Of a stretch of 64,000 bases of DNA, positions 34,108 to 45,289 are shown piece after piece. The translations under genes were made by a program, and so were the position numbers. Below the pieces are notes generated by a model, which was given only the letters and a program-made list of their open reading frames with translations, made no database searches and was not told the origin of the DNA. The first letter of the stretch is position 1. Each line of letters opens with the position of its first letter. The DNA comes from Mesotaenium endlicherianum (Eukaryota > Streptophyta > Zygnematophyceae > Zygnematales > Mesotaeniaceae): assembly GCA_009602735.1 (NCBI GenBank), contig WELA01007148.1, positions 265,142-329,141 on the forward strand, read 5' to 3'.

Positions 34108-34837
34108 TGTAATGAATCAATATGTTGGTTGATATAATATTCATTCAAATATGACATTCAAATAAGTTAAGCCTGCTCAATTCTAGTTAATTAACAGTCT
34201 GCTGGACTTTATATTTAATATCAGTTTAATGACTCAGCCGGAAGCAGCAGGCTGAAGTCAGCTTCAGTCAGCTTCAGTCAGCTTGCTGACACATTCTTTG
34301 ACAGCCAGCTAACTCCCGTACTCGGTCGCAGCAAACTGCCCAGATAAGCATCTAAGTGAGATATACTAGATGAATAGCCAGATGACATCGCTAGGATGGA
34401 GGGCGATTCGGGATGATGGGAGATGGCGATGGATTTGGTTAACTGAGGTCCTACCAGCGTGGTTAACTCCCGGGTAGGAGGTGCCATTGCACTCGCCGTT
34501 GAACAGTAAACTCATTCCATGTACATATGCTAGGTATTGCTCCCAAGTTTGGTATTCGGAAATGAGGCCAACTCTCTTGTACAACTTACCGAGAGAGATC
34601 TGAATCCAAGGCGAGAAGCCATTGATATGCACTGTCTCCTAGCCTTGCTTGTATATGAGTTTACTGATTGCATTATTGATGCTTGTTTACTTCCATTTGA
34701 CTTACGAGTATTGTCTACTGTTAGTGTGTTGTCTTTTGCTGTTTAATCAATCAATTGAAAATACCATAAAAATTACTTGTTGAAATAAAGATCTTCATAA
34801 ATTACTAATTGCCGTTTTAGTAAGTCGATTCATTTCA
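34108..34837 (+). repeat. 3' LTR of A1
   Basis: 730 bp from TGTAATGAATC to the CATTTCA end, followed by the target duplicate CTTTC (34838-34842). Confidence 0.93.
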
Positions 34838-34842
34838 CTTTC

Positions 34843-34919
34843 TCAATACTTAACCAAATTTGATGGATTTTATATCAAAATGACCACAAAAATGCACTCT
34901 ATAATCCTATGACCTTACA
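34843..34919 (-). repeat. 3' LTR of B1, inner part
   Basis: On the minus strand this is the first 77 bp of the LTR, starting TGTAAGGTCATAGG and matching the start of the solo B LTR at 54773. It is separated from the rest (16918-17514) by A1. The polypurine tract of B1 lies beside it at 34920-34933. Confidence 0.9.
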
Positions 34920-34984
34920 TCATCCCCCTCCTCAAGACGAAACGTCCTCCATGCGTTTTGCAGATAACACCTCTACTTACTCTC

Positions 34985-37900
34985 ACAATAGGTCAAGTTG
35001 GCCTCTGGCTCCCAAGTGTTGTCGTTCGCATGGTAGCCTTTCCACTTGACCAGATACTCGTGAACAAATCATTGATCTTGCTTGACTCGTTGATTGTCGA
35101 CAATCGCCTCCACTTCATACTCCAATACAACATCGATCTCAACCGGTGGTGGCGGTGTAGGTAGTCTTCCCGGATGTCCTTCATTTGGGTCAACGTATGG
35201 CCGCATGTAACTTATATGGAACACATCATGTATACCCCAATGTGAAGGAAGCTCCAACTTGTAGGCCACTGGATTCACCTGCTTGAGCACCGAAAATGGA
35301 CTTGTAAATTGTGCCCGTAGTTTTCTCTTGCTCGTGAAAGGTAGATTCTATGTCGCCCACATAGAATTGTCACTTCCCTCCTGTGCTTGTTAGCATGCTT
35401 GACTTGTTCCTCCTATGCCTTCCGAATACACGTCTTTGCCATATCCCAAGTCCTTGTTATTTGCTCCATAAAAGCTTGTGTAGTAGGAACCTGAGTTCCT
35501 TTAGCCTTCTCCAACAAATGTTCTCCGGATGATATACTTCTCTCCCATAAACCATAGTGAATGGTGACTGCTTGGTAGATCCCTGCATGCTGTTGTTGTA
35601 AGCAAACTCCAACCCTGGGAGCTTCTTGTCCCACTCTGAAGGGTCTTCCATAGTGAAACTCCTGAGCACCTCTTGCAGAGTTCTATTCAGCCTCTCTCTC
35701 TGCCCATTTGTCTGAGGATGATAGGAAGTGCTCATACTCAGCTTGATCCTCATCAAAGTAAACAATGACCGCCAAAAGTTGCTAGTGAACTTTGGATCCC
35801 AATCTCAAACAATCACCTTCGGCAACCCATGTAACTTGAAAATATGATCAAAGTATAGCCGTGCCACATTTGCTGCCGTAGAAGTCTCCTTCATGGGAAT
35901 GAAGTGAGCCATCTTAATGAGTCTATCGGACACAACCCATACTGCATCGTGCCCTTGACCACTAATTGGTAACGATGTGATGAAGTCCATAGCACTCTGC
36001 TTCCAAGGATACTCTGGAATAGGCAGAGGCTGCAATGTACCTCCCTTCTTTTGATTTGGGGTCTTGTTCCGCTGGCACGCATCAAAACTCCCGATTCACG
36101 CCTCGATGTCCTTGTCCACATTTGAAATAAATTGACTTACCAGTAGGCGATTAACAATTAATGAAGCTTTTTATATCAACGAGTAATCTTTATGGTAGTG
36201 AGCAATACTCGCCAGTCAAAAACAAGTAAACTAGCATTAGTAATGCAATCAATAAACTCATACATAAGCAAGGCTAGAAAACAGTGCGTATCAATGGCTT
36301 CTCGCCTTGGATTCAGATGTCTCTCCGTAAGCTGTACAAGAGAGTTGGCCTCGCTTCCGAATGCCGAACTCAAGAGCAATACCTAGCATATGTACATGGA
36401 ATGAGTTTACTGTTCAACGGCAAGTGCGATGGCACCGCCTACGCGGGAGCTAACCACGTTGGTAGGACCTCGGCTAACCACATCCACAGCCATCTCCCAT
36501 CATCCCAAATCGCCATCCACCTTAAGGGTGTCATCTGGCCGCTCATCTAGCACACCACACTTAGATGCATAGCTAGGCAGTTCGCTGCTGCCAAGTACGG
36601 CAGCCAACTGACTATCAAAGAATGTGTCACCAAGCTGACACAAGGCAACAGGCTGACCTAATGGACTAAAGTCTGCTGCTCTCGGCTGAGTCATTTAACT
36701 AAGTGTCGAATATCCAGCAGACTTAATATTAACTAAAAGTTCAACAGGCTAAACTCATTTGACTATTACATCTGAATGAATATTATATCTATCCAATATA
36801 CTGATTCATTACAATATTTCTCCAATAATACTCTCGTTTCAGCACGCTTGCTGTCTTCTCGCTTGGAAAGTGTCCAGCATATAAGCAATCATGATGCTCC
36901 GCAAGTAGTAAGTCTCGTAGCTTCTTGACGTCAGGTACCACTACTTTCTTGGAATCACCATAATACCATATGGCGTCCTTCTTCTGCATACTGCAGTTGG
37001 ACTCAGCTGCTCCACCATCGGCAAACTTTGGGTCCTTCTCATAATCTCTCTGAAGCTTCTCCTTGATGTCCATACTCTCCTTGATGATCGAGACAGCTGC
37101 AAGGTCACACAACCTGGGTAAAGCGACTGCAGGGTTGATGTTTCTAGATTAGTACTCAATGTTGTGGTCAACTTATTGCTGAAACTCCATCCACCTTGCA
37201 TGTCTTGGTGTCAACGTTGGCTGCGTCATAAACTTCTCCAATCTTTTGTGGTCGGTCTTGATGAACACCTTCCGACCGTCCACATAACATCGCCGAATCC
37301 TCAAACCTTGGATAATAGCCAACATCTCCCGTTCGTGTGCTGCATAGTTCTGCTCAGGAGGACTCAACTTCCTGCTCTCATATGCCACAGGTTGCACTCC
37401 TTTGCCCTAGTCCTGGTGAAGAATGGCTTTCACAGCGAAGTTTGATGCGTCCGTGATGATGGTGAAAGGAAGCTCTGGACTGGCAATTGCCAACACAGGT
37501 GCCTGTATCAACAACTCCTCAATCTTCCTAAAGGCTTGCTGCTCCTTGTCACCCCATAGCCACATCTCCTGCTTCTTCAACATGTCCGTGAGCGGTGCAC
37601 ACACCATGGCAAATCCTTCAAGGAAGCGTCAATATTAATTTGCCATGCCGAGGAAGCTCCTGTGTTGATAAATATCGGCAGGTACTGGCCAATCTCTGAC
37701 TGCTTGCACCTTCTTCTGCTCCACTTTGACTCCTTCAGCTCCCACTATGTGCCCAAGAAACTCGACTTCCTTGAGACAGAAGTCGCACTTGCTCATCTTC
37801 CCATATAACTTATGATCTCTCAAGACCTCCAACACCTTCCTCAGATGCTCCACATGCTGTTCCAAGGTCCTTGAATAGATCAGGATGTCGTCCAAAAATA

Positions 37901-38208
37901 CCACCACAAACTGGTCCAAACAGGGTCTGAAGATACTATTTATGAGTCCCATGAATGTAGCAGGTGCATTAGTCAACCCAAAAGGCATGATTGTGAGTTC
38001 GACTAAGCCAAAGCGGGTCGTGAAAGGAGTCTTATGAAAGTCTTCTTCCGCAATCCGTACCTGGTGATAACCACTCTTCAGATCGATCTTCAAGAAATAC
38101 TGTGCCCCGACAAGCCTGTCAATCAACTCGTCCACTCGTGGAAGTGGGTACTTGTCCTTGATCGTGATCTTGTTGAGTGCTTGGTAGTCGACACACATCC
38201 TCAGTCCT
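34985..38208 (-). pseudogene. B1 pol remnant: RT, RNase H, integrase, chromodomain
   Basis: Minus strand, right to left. [32 protein letters not shown] and [10 protein letters not shown] near 37890. RNase H: TIITDASNFAVKA near 37450 and IKTDHKRLEKF near 37255. Integrase finger: LLAEHHDCLYAGHF near 36890. Integrase core: MDFITSLPISGQGHDAVW near 35970, then STSYHPQTNGQRERLNRT near 35700. The C-terminal domain and chromodomain (YLVKWKGYHANDNTWEP) end near 34985. A solo A LTR interrupts it. Its sequence is distinct from families A, C and D. Broken, many breaks. Confidence 0.88.
36123..36813 (-). repeat. Solo LTR of family A inside B1 integrase
   Basis: 691 bp, family A LTR in reverse. It is flanked by ACATT (36118-36122) and ATATT (36814-36818), a 5-bp duplication with one change. 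B1 sequence reads on across it (compare the uninterrupted B2 copy near 16715-16730). Confidence 0.88.
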
Positions 38209-38927
38209 TGAAATAAATTGACTTACTAGAAGGCGAATAACAATTAATAAAAAATCTTTATATCAGCAAGCAATCTTCATGATATATTTTGTTAACTGAT
38301 TTGACAGAAAAAGACAATACACTAGCAGTGAACAATACCCACAAGTCTAATGCAAGTAAATGAGCATCAATCATGCAATCAGTAAACTCATACATAAGCA
38401 AGGACAAAAGGGAGTTCGCATCAATGGCTCCTCGCCTTGGATTCAGATATCTCTCCGTAAGCAGTACAAGAGAGTTGGCCTCGATTCTGAATGTTGAACT
38501 CAAGGGCAACACCTAGCATATGTACATGGAATGAGTTTATTGTTCAACGGCAAGTGCGATGGCACCGCCTACCCGGGAGTTAAGCTCGTCGGTAGGACCT
38601 CGGCTAACCAAATCCACAGCCATCTCCCATCATCCCAAATTGCCATCCACCTTGACGATGTCATCTGGCCATTCATCTAGCACACCACGCTTAGATGCAT
38701 AACTAGGTAGTTTGCTGCTGTCGAGTACGGCAGTCAGCTGACTGTCAAAGAATGTGTCAGGAATCTGACCTAAGTCAGCAAATTGACCTGCTATTCTCGA
38801 CTGAGTCAATAAACTAAGTATTCAAAAATCCATCAGACTTAATATTAAATAATGTTCAGCAAACTAAACTTATTTGACTTTTATATTTAAGTGAATATAT
38901 ATGTACTCAATATAATGATTCATTACA
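38209..38927 (-). repeat. 3' LTR of A4 (family A)
   Basis: 719 bp, reverse orientation, TGAAATAAATTGACTTAC to GATTCATTACA in plus-strand reading. The inner side is marked by the polypurine tract at 38928-38940. Confidence 0.88.
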
Positions 38928-39049
38928 ATCCCTCCAACCGAAATTGTTGTCGACTCGACAACACCTCTTAACTATTTGATTGCAACAAAGTAACTCACAT
39001 GCAACATAAAAGCAGACTGACTCTAAACAAAGACAACAACAAACTAAGT

Positions 39050-39991
39050 ACCAGCAGTTCTATTTTCTGGAGAGCGAGACCTGGACCTAGACCTTCTGGT
39101 GGTCGCCTGAAACCTGGGAGCTCAGACCAAGGTGAACCAAGAGGAGAACGTAGCAACTGGGCAGCCTCCTCTTGCACAGTCTGCAAGTTGATGGAGACAG
39201 CCCTCTTTTGTGCAGCTCTCAAACTGACAGGAACATATATGGCATGCCAGAAGGGTGCTGCATGACATGGGCTAAGGGCAGATGCCCTCTATGAGAGGGG
39301 GATGCTGGCTGCTCTCTGGCTGCCCTCCTGTCTACCCTGTCTGCCTGAGTCTCACCACCTGGGGTCGAACTCCTCCTGTTGAAATTTCCCAACCACTGGA
39401 GCTCTGGATCTCCTAAAGGGCTGGTATCCCCAAGCTGCTGCAAGGCTGCCTATGCCAAGGACCACCCAGTCCTCTCCAGCGTGGAGGATGTAGCAGGGGT
39501 CTGTACCTCAGCAGGGCTAGACTCCTCTCCGGCACCTTCCTTTTCTTCGTCCTCTTGTTCCTCTGAGACCTCTGGAGTCTCTTTGGTCATCTCTTCCAAC
39601 TGTTTTCGAGAAAAAGAGTATCTCGCTGACCTCCCTCTTTTGGGTGCTGGTGGGGGTTGTTGGGTCCTGATTGCATAAAGGTCTTCCTCCTCCTGCTTAC
39701 TTGCCCATTTGGCATAAGCATGGTTTCCCTTCGAGAAAGAATCTCTAGTCCTGGATCTATCCTCCCGCGTCTCCTGACTCATGCAGTCCCTGACTCCATC
39801 CAGTCTTGGGTCCCATACTGCAATGTGAGGTCGCAGCACTATTTTCCCCTCCAAGTCTGCCAAGAAATCATCTTCCTCAGCTCTGTCATTTAGCTGAACC
39901 TTATGTTGATGGTCATCCAGCGCAAGTCATTGGGCTGCAGGAAGAAAGCAGAGTCTGTCCTCTTCAGCGTACAAGGGTACAAGTGTCCAGA
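39050..39991 (-). pseudogene. A4 extra gene, subtype 1, C-terminal part
   Basis: Minus strand. HAYAKWASKQEEEDLYAIRT, QQPPPAPKRGRSARYSFSRK, a Glu-rich stretch and the C-terminal block (HPSGMPYMF, VQEEAAQLLRSPLGS) match the A1 and A5 proteins. The rest of the gene is at 53281-53558, beyond A5. Broken. Confidence 0.75.
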
Positions 39992-40101
39992 TGAAATGAA
40001 TCGACTTACCAAATAGGTGATTAACAATCAATTAAAATCTTTATATTAGCAAGTAATCTTTATGATATTTTTTGTTAATTGATTAAACAGCAAAGGACAA
40101 C
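39992..40101 (-). repeat. 3' LTR of A5, outer part
   Basis: The outer 110 bp of the LTR, cut by C1 and continued at 47661. Bases 40097-40101 (ACAAC) are the target duplicated by C1. Confidence 0.9.
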
Positions 40102-40550
40102 TGTGACGTTTCTGCTTTTCGAGAGGATCTTTCCTTGGTATTCAAGGAATATTTAATTCAAGTGGGAGGAAAATCTGTATACTTGTGGAAATTGACGAAT
40201 ACTTGAACGAGCGAAAGTGAAAACTAACGTAGAATGTGCGCTTGTGAGAGTTGCACTCACAATGACTCTGCAGGTATTTATACCTGCACAACATGAGGCA
40301 CTGGAGTGCTTCGAGTCACCACCTAGGGCACTGGTTCATGTTCAACGAAAACGGTCGAAGGGACGTGTCCCATTCAACCGAATGCTCGAAACGCGCAGTT
40401 GGCCGTTTGGAGACTTTTCGACGATTTCCGAAAAACCGTTTCGCGCCAAACGGGCGTTTTCGCGTTCTCGCGACTTTCCGGAAAAGTCGCGATTGATTGC
40501 GGAGTCGCGTACACATGCTTTTGTCATGAACCGGTACTTTAAAAAGCTAC

Positions 40551-40613
40551 TTTGGCCAATCGGTTAGGTGTGAACGTTTCAAACGAAAGTTGCGGGTTCG
40601 AATCCGCTCGGAT
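40551..40613 (+). other. tRNA-like segment with B box in the C1 LTR
   Basis: TTGGCCAATCGGTTAGG resembles a D-arm/A box, and GGTTCGAATCC (40595-40605) is an exact pol III B box about 43 bases on. An imperfect anticodon-like stem lies between (AAC..TTTC / GAAA..GTT). Acceptor pairing and the T stem are defective, so it is not a working tRNA. The equivalent in the other LTR is at about 47167-47230, with one change in the B box. Confidence 0.5.
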
Positions 40614-40690
40614 GCAAAGCGACTTTGCATATTTCGTTTCGTTTGACTTTACGACTGTTTGTTCGTATTAATGATACGACACTTCGTATC

Positions 40691-40746
40691 ACGACTAGTC
40701 GTAATCCGAAATCTGTGATTGTCCATTATTCGTAATAATGACAATC
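40691..40746. promoter_or_regulatory. Inverted-repeat cluster in the C1 LTR
   Basis: A 12-bp perfect palindrome ACGACTAGTCGT (40691-40702) is followed by a 13-bp stem with one bulged base and a CGT loop (40717-40746). The same structures are in the other LTR at 47307-47318 and 47333-47362. Possible RNA hairpins or protein-binding sites; role unknown. Confidence 0.6.
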
Positions 40747-41179
40747 AAAATAACTTAATCAAACAATGATTAATTAAATTATCATCTCATATTATTCAAA
40801 GTAACTTTATGAATCATTATGTCGTACTTTTGCGAAGTAGTCGAATTACGTTACGACGCTTTTTGCAATAGTATCTCGGTCGTTTCGCCAATCGACCGGG
40901 AATTAATCGGCACACGTGTGTGGCGAATAATTCAATGTGATGCAATCATTTATCAAATAACTTATGATAAATAGTATAACGTATTTTAGGTAATTGGGAA
41001 AACGTCCCAAATACGCCTGAAAAGCTCAAATCGTTACACTCCTCCCCCCTTAAAAGAACTTAACGTCCTCGTTAAGCGTACGTCTTTTAATTTGTAGATG
41101 TGTCGATACTAGCCTTGACTAGCGAAAAACACTTGTGAGCGATTGGACTATGCATCATCACAGTGACGAAAAAGAGCAA

Positions 41180-44100
41180 TTACTTGGCCGCGTCTCTTTT
41201 GCGTTTGTTCCATGGCTTACGAAGAGCGCTTGGTAGCACACTTGCCTCGGCGCAGAGCTTTTGAGCATCAGCCCATCGTAACCAATATTGTTGGACCAGG
41301 TCCTTACAATTAAGTAGGATTTTGTCCTGAGGTTCGTACGAGTTCCAACTGGAATCGTAATCTAGCCACTTTATCAAAAGCTCCACGCGTGGAGGTTTAT
41401 GACGAGTGTAGCGGTGTCTTAAGACCTCCTCTACATCCCAGGCCTTATCATCGTCGGCGAGTTCCAATTCCGGTGCTTGTGGCTGATAGCGGCCATCGGA
41501 CCTAAACAGCTTCAGTGTACTGACATGGAACACAGGATGCGTTCGCCCCATGAATTTAGGCAAATCCAGTCGATATGCAACAGGTCCAACCTTTGCGATA
41601 ACGATAAAAGGGCCTACCCAGCGAGGCAGAAGCTTGCGCTTTCCTGGGTGCTTGAGTTGGAGGTTTTTAGTTTGCAAAAATACTTTACTGCCAACTTGAA
41701 AACTTAACTCAGTCCTGTGTGTGTCAGCAAACTTTTTCTGCCAATCTCGAGCAGCGGCTAAAGCCAGCTTCGCGTTTTTGTGCACCTCTTGAAGAGAATG
41801 GACAAATAGGCGTGCACTTGGTACTCTCATGGTTGACAGCCCCGCCTCAGCGCAAACGACGCGCGTGAGAGGAGTGTGCGGATGTCGCCCATAGTGAAGG
41901 AAAAATGGAGTTTTCTTAACACTTTCCTGATAAGCATTATTAACTGCGAACTCTGCGACTGAAAGGAGGGTATCCAGTCGTCTTGGCGAGGATTCCCATA
42001 ATGCCTAAGGAACTGTTGCAAAACGCGGTTCATTCGTTCTGTCTGACCATCGATCTGAGGATGGAAGCTAGTTGACATCTTAAGTTTCGTGCCGAAATGC
42101 GAACAAACTTCCTGCCAGAAGTGGCTCGTAAATCTACTGTCACGATCACTTATGATTTCTTTCGGCATGCCATGCAACTTGAACATGTGATCTACGAAGA
42201 GACGTGCGGTCTAGACGGCATCAAGTGCTGGGGTAGTGGCCACAAAGTGTACCATCTTAGTGAAACGGTTCACGATCGTTAGCACCCCATTGTGTCCTCG
42301 ATCGGTGGTAGGCAATTCAATGACAAAGTCGAGGCTTATGCTTTCCCAAGGAGCACATGCAAGTTCCAATGGTTGCAACTTCCCAGCGGGCAACGTATTG
42401 CTTGGCTTATTCCTCTGACATGTTGCGCAGTTGATGATGTACTCGGCAACATCAACCTTAAGGGACGGCCAAATGTACCTTCGGCGCAAAGAGTGTGTGG
42501 TTTTGGTAATTCCATGATGACCTGAGTAAGGAGAGTCATGCGCTTCTCGTAGTAGCACATGTCTTACTCGGCCTTCTGGGACAGCAATGCGCCCATTGTG
42601 CCACCAAAAACCGTCCTCAAACGAATAGTTTGAGTATTCTTTCCTTTTATCCATATTGTCCATCGTTACGGCTACACCGTTCAAGCCAGTACCATGGAGA
42701 TCTAGGAAAAACGGATCTTTGAGATAGCCCTTGTGAAATAGTTGATGCAGGTCAAGTATTTCCAAGTTATGCATGCTATCCAAATCGGGTGTGCCCGCAT
42801 CACCAGGCTGGTTGCGGTCAGACGTCTCGGGGGGTACAGCAAAATCAAGGGTGGCCGCCCTCGAAACCTGACCATTTCGTTCTCGCAAGCTCGCAACAGT
42901 CCCCAACATCAAGTGGTGGTGAGGAATTTGACTTAGAGGATCAGCAACATTGTTGCGGCCTGGGCGATACGCCCACTCAAAGTGGAATCGTTGCAAGAAC
43001 TTAGACCATCTCGTCTGTCTCCTCGATAGCGTTGGCTGAATTTGAAAGAAAGTATTTGGGCAGTGGTCCGTAACCACTGTCAAACCTTTGCAGCCTTCCA
43101 AATAACATCGCCAAGTTTTCAAAGCGTATATGACTGCCCAGAGCTCCTGCTCTATCGTTGAGTAATTTTGTTTGGCAGGTGTCAGCTTTCGACTCTCAAA
43201 ATTGATAGGCTGGCCTGCCTGCAGCAGTACAGCCCCTATTCCAACACCAGACGCATCGGCGACGACCTCGTAAGGCAAGTCGGGATTGGCTAGTGAAAGA
43301 AGTGGCGCATTCCTGAGTGCATACTTAATGCGCTCAAACGCATGTTGCGTATTTTCATCCCAAATGAACTTCTCATCTTTCCTTGTCAGAGCAGTGAGTG
43401 GCGCGGCCATCACTGAATAACCTTGCATAAACTTACAAAAGTAGTTAGCAAACCCGAGGAATGAACGTACAGTATGTATATCGGTTGGGACAAGCCAGTC
43501 AGCGACACACGCTATCTTGGCTGGGTCAGGGCGCACCCCTTTCGAACCCACTATATGTTCCAAGTACAACAGTTCATCCTTTAGGAAGGAAAATTTCTTG
43601 AGCTTAGCGTACAGCTGCTGCTCACGAAGGATTTGCAACACCAACTCGAGGTGCTTGTAATGCTCGTCCCTGTTCTTTGAGTAGACGAGGATATCGTCGA
43701 GGTAAACCTGGACAAATTTCCCCAAGTAAGGTCTAAACAAATCGCTCATGGTACTTTGGAATGTCGCTGGTGCATTGGTAAGTCCAAAACTTAGGACTTT
43801 GTATTGGAAATGCCCAATAGGCGTTCGAAACGCTGTTTTGGGGACATCCTCTGGTGTGATTCGAATCTGATGATAGCCTTGGGCTAAATCAAGCAAGGAG
43901 AACACGCATGCCCCCTGCAGCGAATCAAACAAATCATCAATGCAAGGCAACGAATAGCGGTTCTTGACCGTTATGTTGTTCAGCGCACGATAATCAATGC
44001 ACATTCTAAGTGGCCCATCTTTCTTTTCGACAAAGAGGATGGGGGCCCCGAATGGAGAAGAGCTCGGCTCAGTCCAGCCTTCTCCAGCAAGTCGCTAATT

Positions 44101-45254
44101 TGATCTTTCATCTCGGTCATTTCCAACGGGCTTAGGCGATAAATCGATCGCCAAGTCGGTTGAGACTCGGGAACGAGAGGGATGGTATGTCCAATACCCC
44201 TATCAGGCGGAAGCCCGGCTGGTATTTCAGGTGGAAACACTGACTTATATTTTTGCAAAAGAGCAAAAAGGTCGGCTGTGAGTGTTTCTTCATGACCAGT
44301 AATGTCCAACATCGGTTCTTGCGTAAAGAGCGTCGTTGAAGTTGCTGGGGAATTGGGTCTCAATAATCCAAAGAAAATATTTTGACCGTGCTTTGCCAAA
44401 CGTCGCGCTTGCTTCATGGACAATAGAAGAGTCTTCGAAGGACTTTCCAAGGCCATATCGGGCTTAAGGGACTGAAGAGAAATCTTCCTGGTCCCCTTGC
44501 GTACAATGCATGTCTTTTGACTGAAGTCAAGCAATGCACTTGTTTGCGTAAGCCAACCATTACCCAAAACTGCGTCGATTCCATGCGGCAATTCAGTTAA
44601 GTAGAATTGTGAACGCCCATGGAAGGACTGCACGCTGAGCGGTAATTTAAGCATTCCAGTAATGCAAGCTAACGAGCCATCGCCAAGGCGAAGAGTCTCG
44701 TCCTTGAGTATTGGAAACAACTTCATCCCTTGTGCAAAACGTGCACTAATGAAGCTTACTGACGCGCCTGAATCAATGACTGTAAAGCATGATTTACCTG
44801 AAACTTTCGTTTCAAATGTCATACTTAATCCCAAAGAAGCATTATGCATCACCAGCAACGTCCTCGCCTTGAGAGGAATGTGGGAAATATGGAGGTCCTT
44901 TACCAAAATCCCATTTTGCATTGCTGTCCTTGCGCGAAACCAAGTAATTGGGTCAAAGTACGCGCGAATATGTGTGAATGCAGCAATATATATTGGTGCA
45001 AGACACTTGTGCATTTTCCGTAAGCGAGATAAGTGTTTGTAATGCTTGGCAAGGTTAGGATCATGCGGCTGAAAGTGCAAGAACATGGTATCATGGATGC
45101 ACCCGAGTTCCAAGAACTTAGCAAAGCTCAACACTGGCATACAAATATATTCGTTTCGAAGTATATTTATATCGGGTATGCCTGAGTGAACAAGGATTCT
45201 TGGGGCTTGCGCGCAAACTCCTAGAATTTCCTGCTCACTAAGTCGTGTTGTCAA
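41180..45254 (-). pseudogene. C1 pol: protease, RT, RNase H, integrase, chromodomain-like end
   Basis: Protease CFTVIDSGASVSFISARF near 44760-44800, preceded by about 135 residues with no recognised domain (MPVLSFAKFLELGCIHDT). RT with DYRALNNITVKNRYSLP and VYLDDILVYS near 43700. RNase H with VVADASGVGIGAVLL near 43250 and VVTDHCPNTFF near 43060. Integrase finger with REAHDSPYSGHHG and NCATCQRNKP, and core with SLDFVIELPTTDRGHNG and SDRDSRFTSHFW near 42140. C-terminal domain and a divergent chromodomain (LLIKWLDYDSSWNSYEP) near 41340-41400. Integrase core and C-terminal part differ clearly from families A, B and D. Broken, a few breaks. Confidence 0.9.
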
Positions 45255-45289
45255 AAGCTCAGAAGGAGGCTTTGCGACTAGCTCCTGAG

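Larger units (their letters stand above)
17515..34837 (+). mobile_element. A1: family A chromovirus with extra gene, carrying D1 and D2
   Basis: Bounded by the duplication CTTTC (17510-17514 and 34838-34842). 5' LTR 17515-18046 plus 24733-24920, split by D1; PBS 24922-24933; gag; pol; post-pol leader; extra gene 30529-32183; D2; polypurine tract 34095-34107; 3' LTR 34108-34837. Without its guests it is about 8.9 kb. It is the only copy here showing every family A part from PBS to 3' LTR. LTRs differ by roughly 9%, so it is old. Broken, several breaks. Confidence 0.93.
16918..38208 (-). mobile_element. B1: family B Ty3/gypsy chromovirus (3' LTR and pol), host of A1 and A4
   Basis: Minus-strand element. 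Its 3' LTR is split by A1 into 16918-17514 and 34843-34919. A polypurine tract (reads GAGGAGGGGGATGA on the minus strand) lies at 34920-34933, and pol runs leftward from 38208 to about 34985. Pol is interrupted by a solo family A LTR at 36123-36813 and cut at 38208 by A4. The remaining 5' part (rest of RT, protease, gag, 5' LTR) is not in the window and may lie beyond the right edge. Broken, many breaks. Confidence 0.85.
38209..39991 (-). mobile_element. A4: family A remnant (3' LTR and extra gene), first part
   Basis: 3' LTR 38209-38927, then a reverse polypurine tract (ATCCCTCCAAC) and part of a subtype 1 extra gene. A5 inserted at 39991. A4 resumes after A5 at 53281 and ends near 53558. 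It inserted into RT of B1. No gag or pol of A4 is visible. Broken. Confidence 0.85.
40102..41038 (-). repeat. 3' LTR of C1
   Basis: 937 bp, TGTGACGTTTC to CGTTACA in plus-strand reading. Rich in perfect inverted repeats and carries a tRNA-like segment. Next to it at 41039-41051 is the polypurine tract, AAGGGGGGAGGAG on the minus strand. Confidence 0.95.

Noticed and set aside
40551-40613. A working tRNA gene in the family C LTR.
   Set aside because: The acceptor stem does not pair, the T stem is one base short and the anticodon stem has a bulge. Only the box motifs are convincing.
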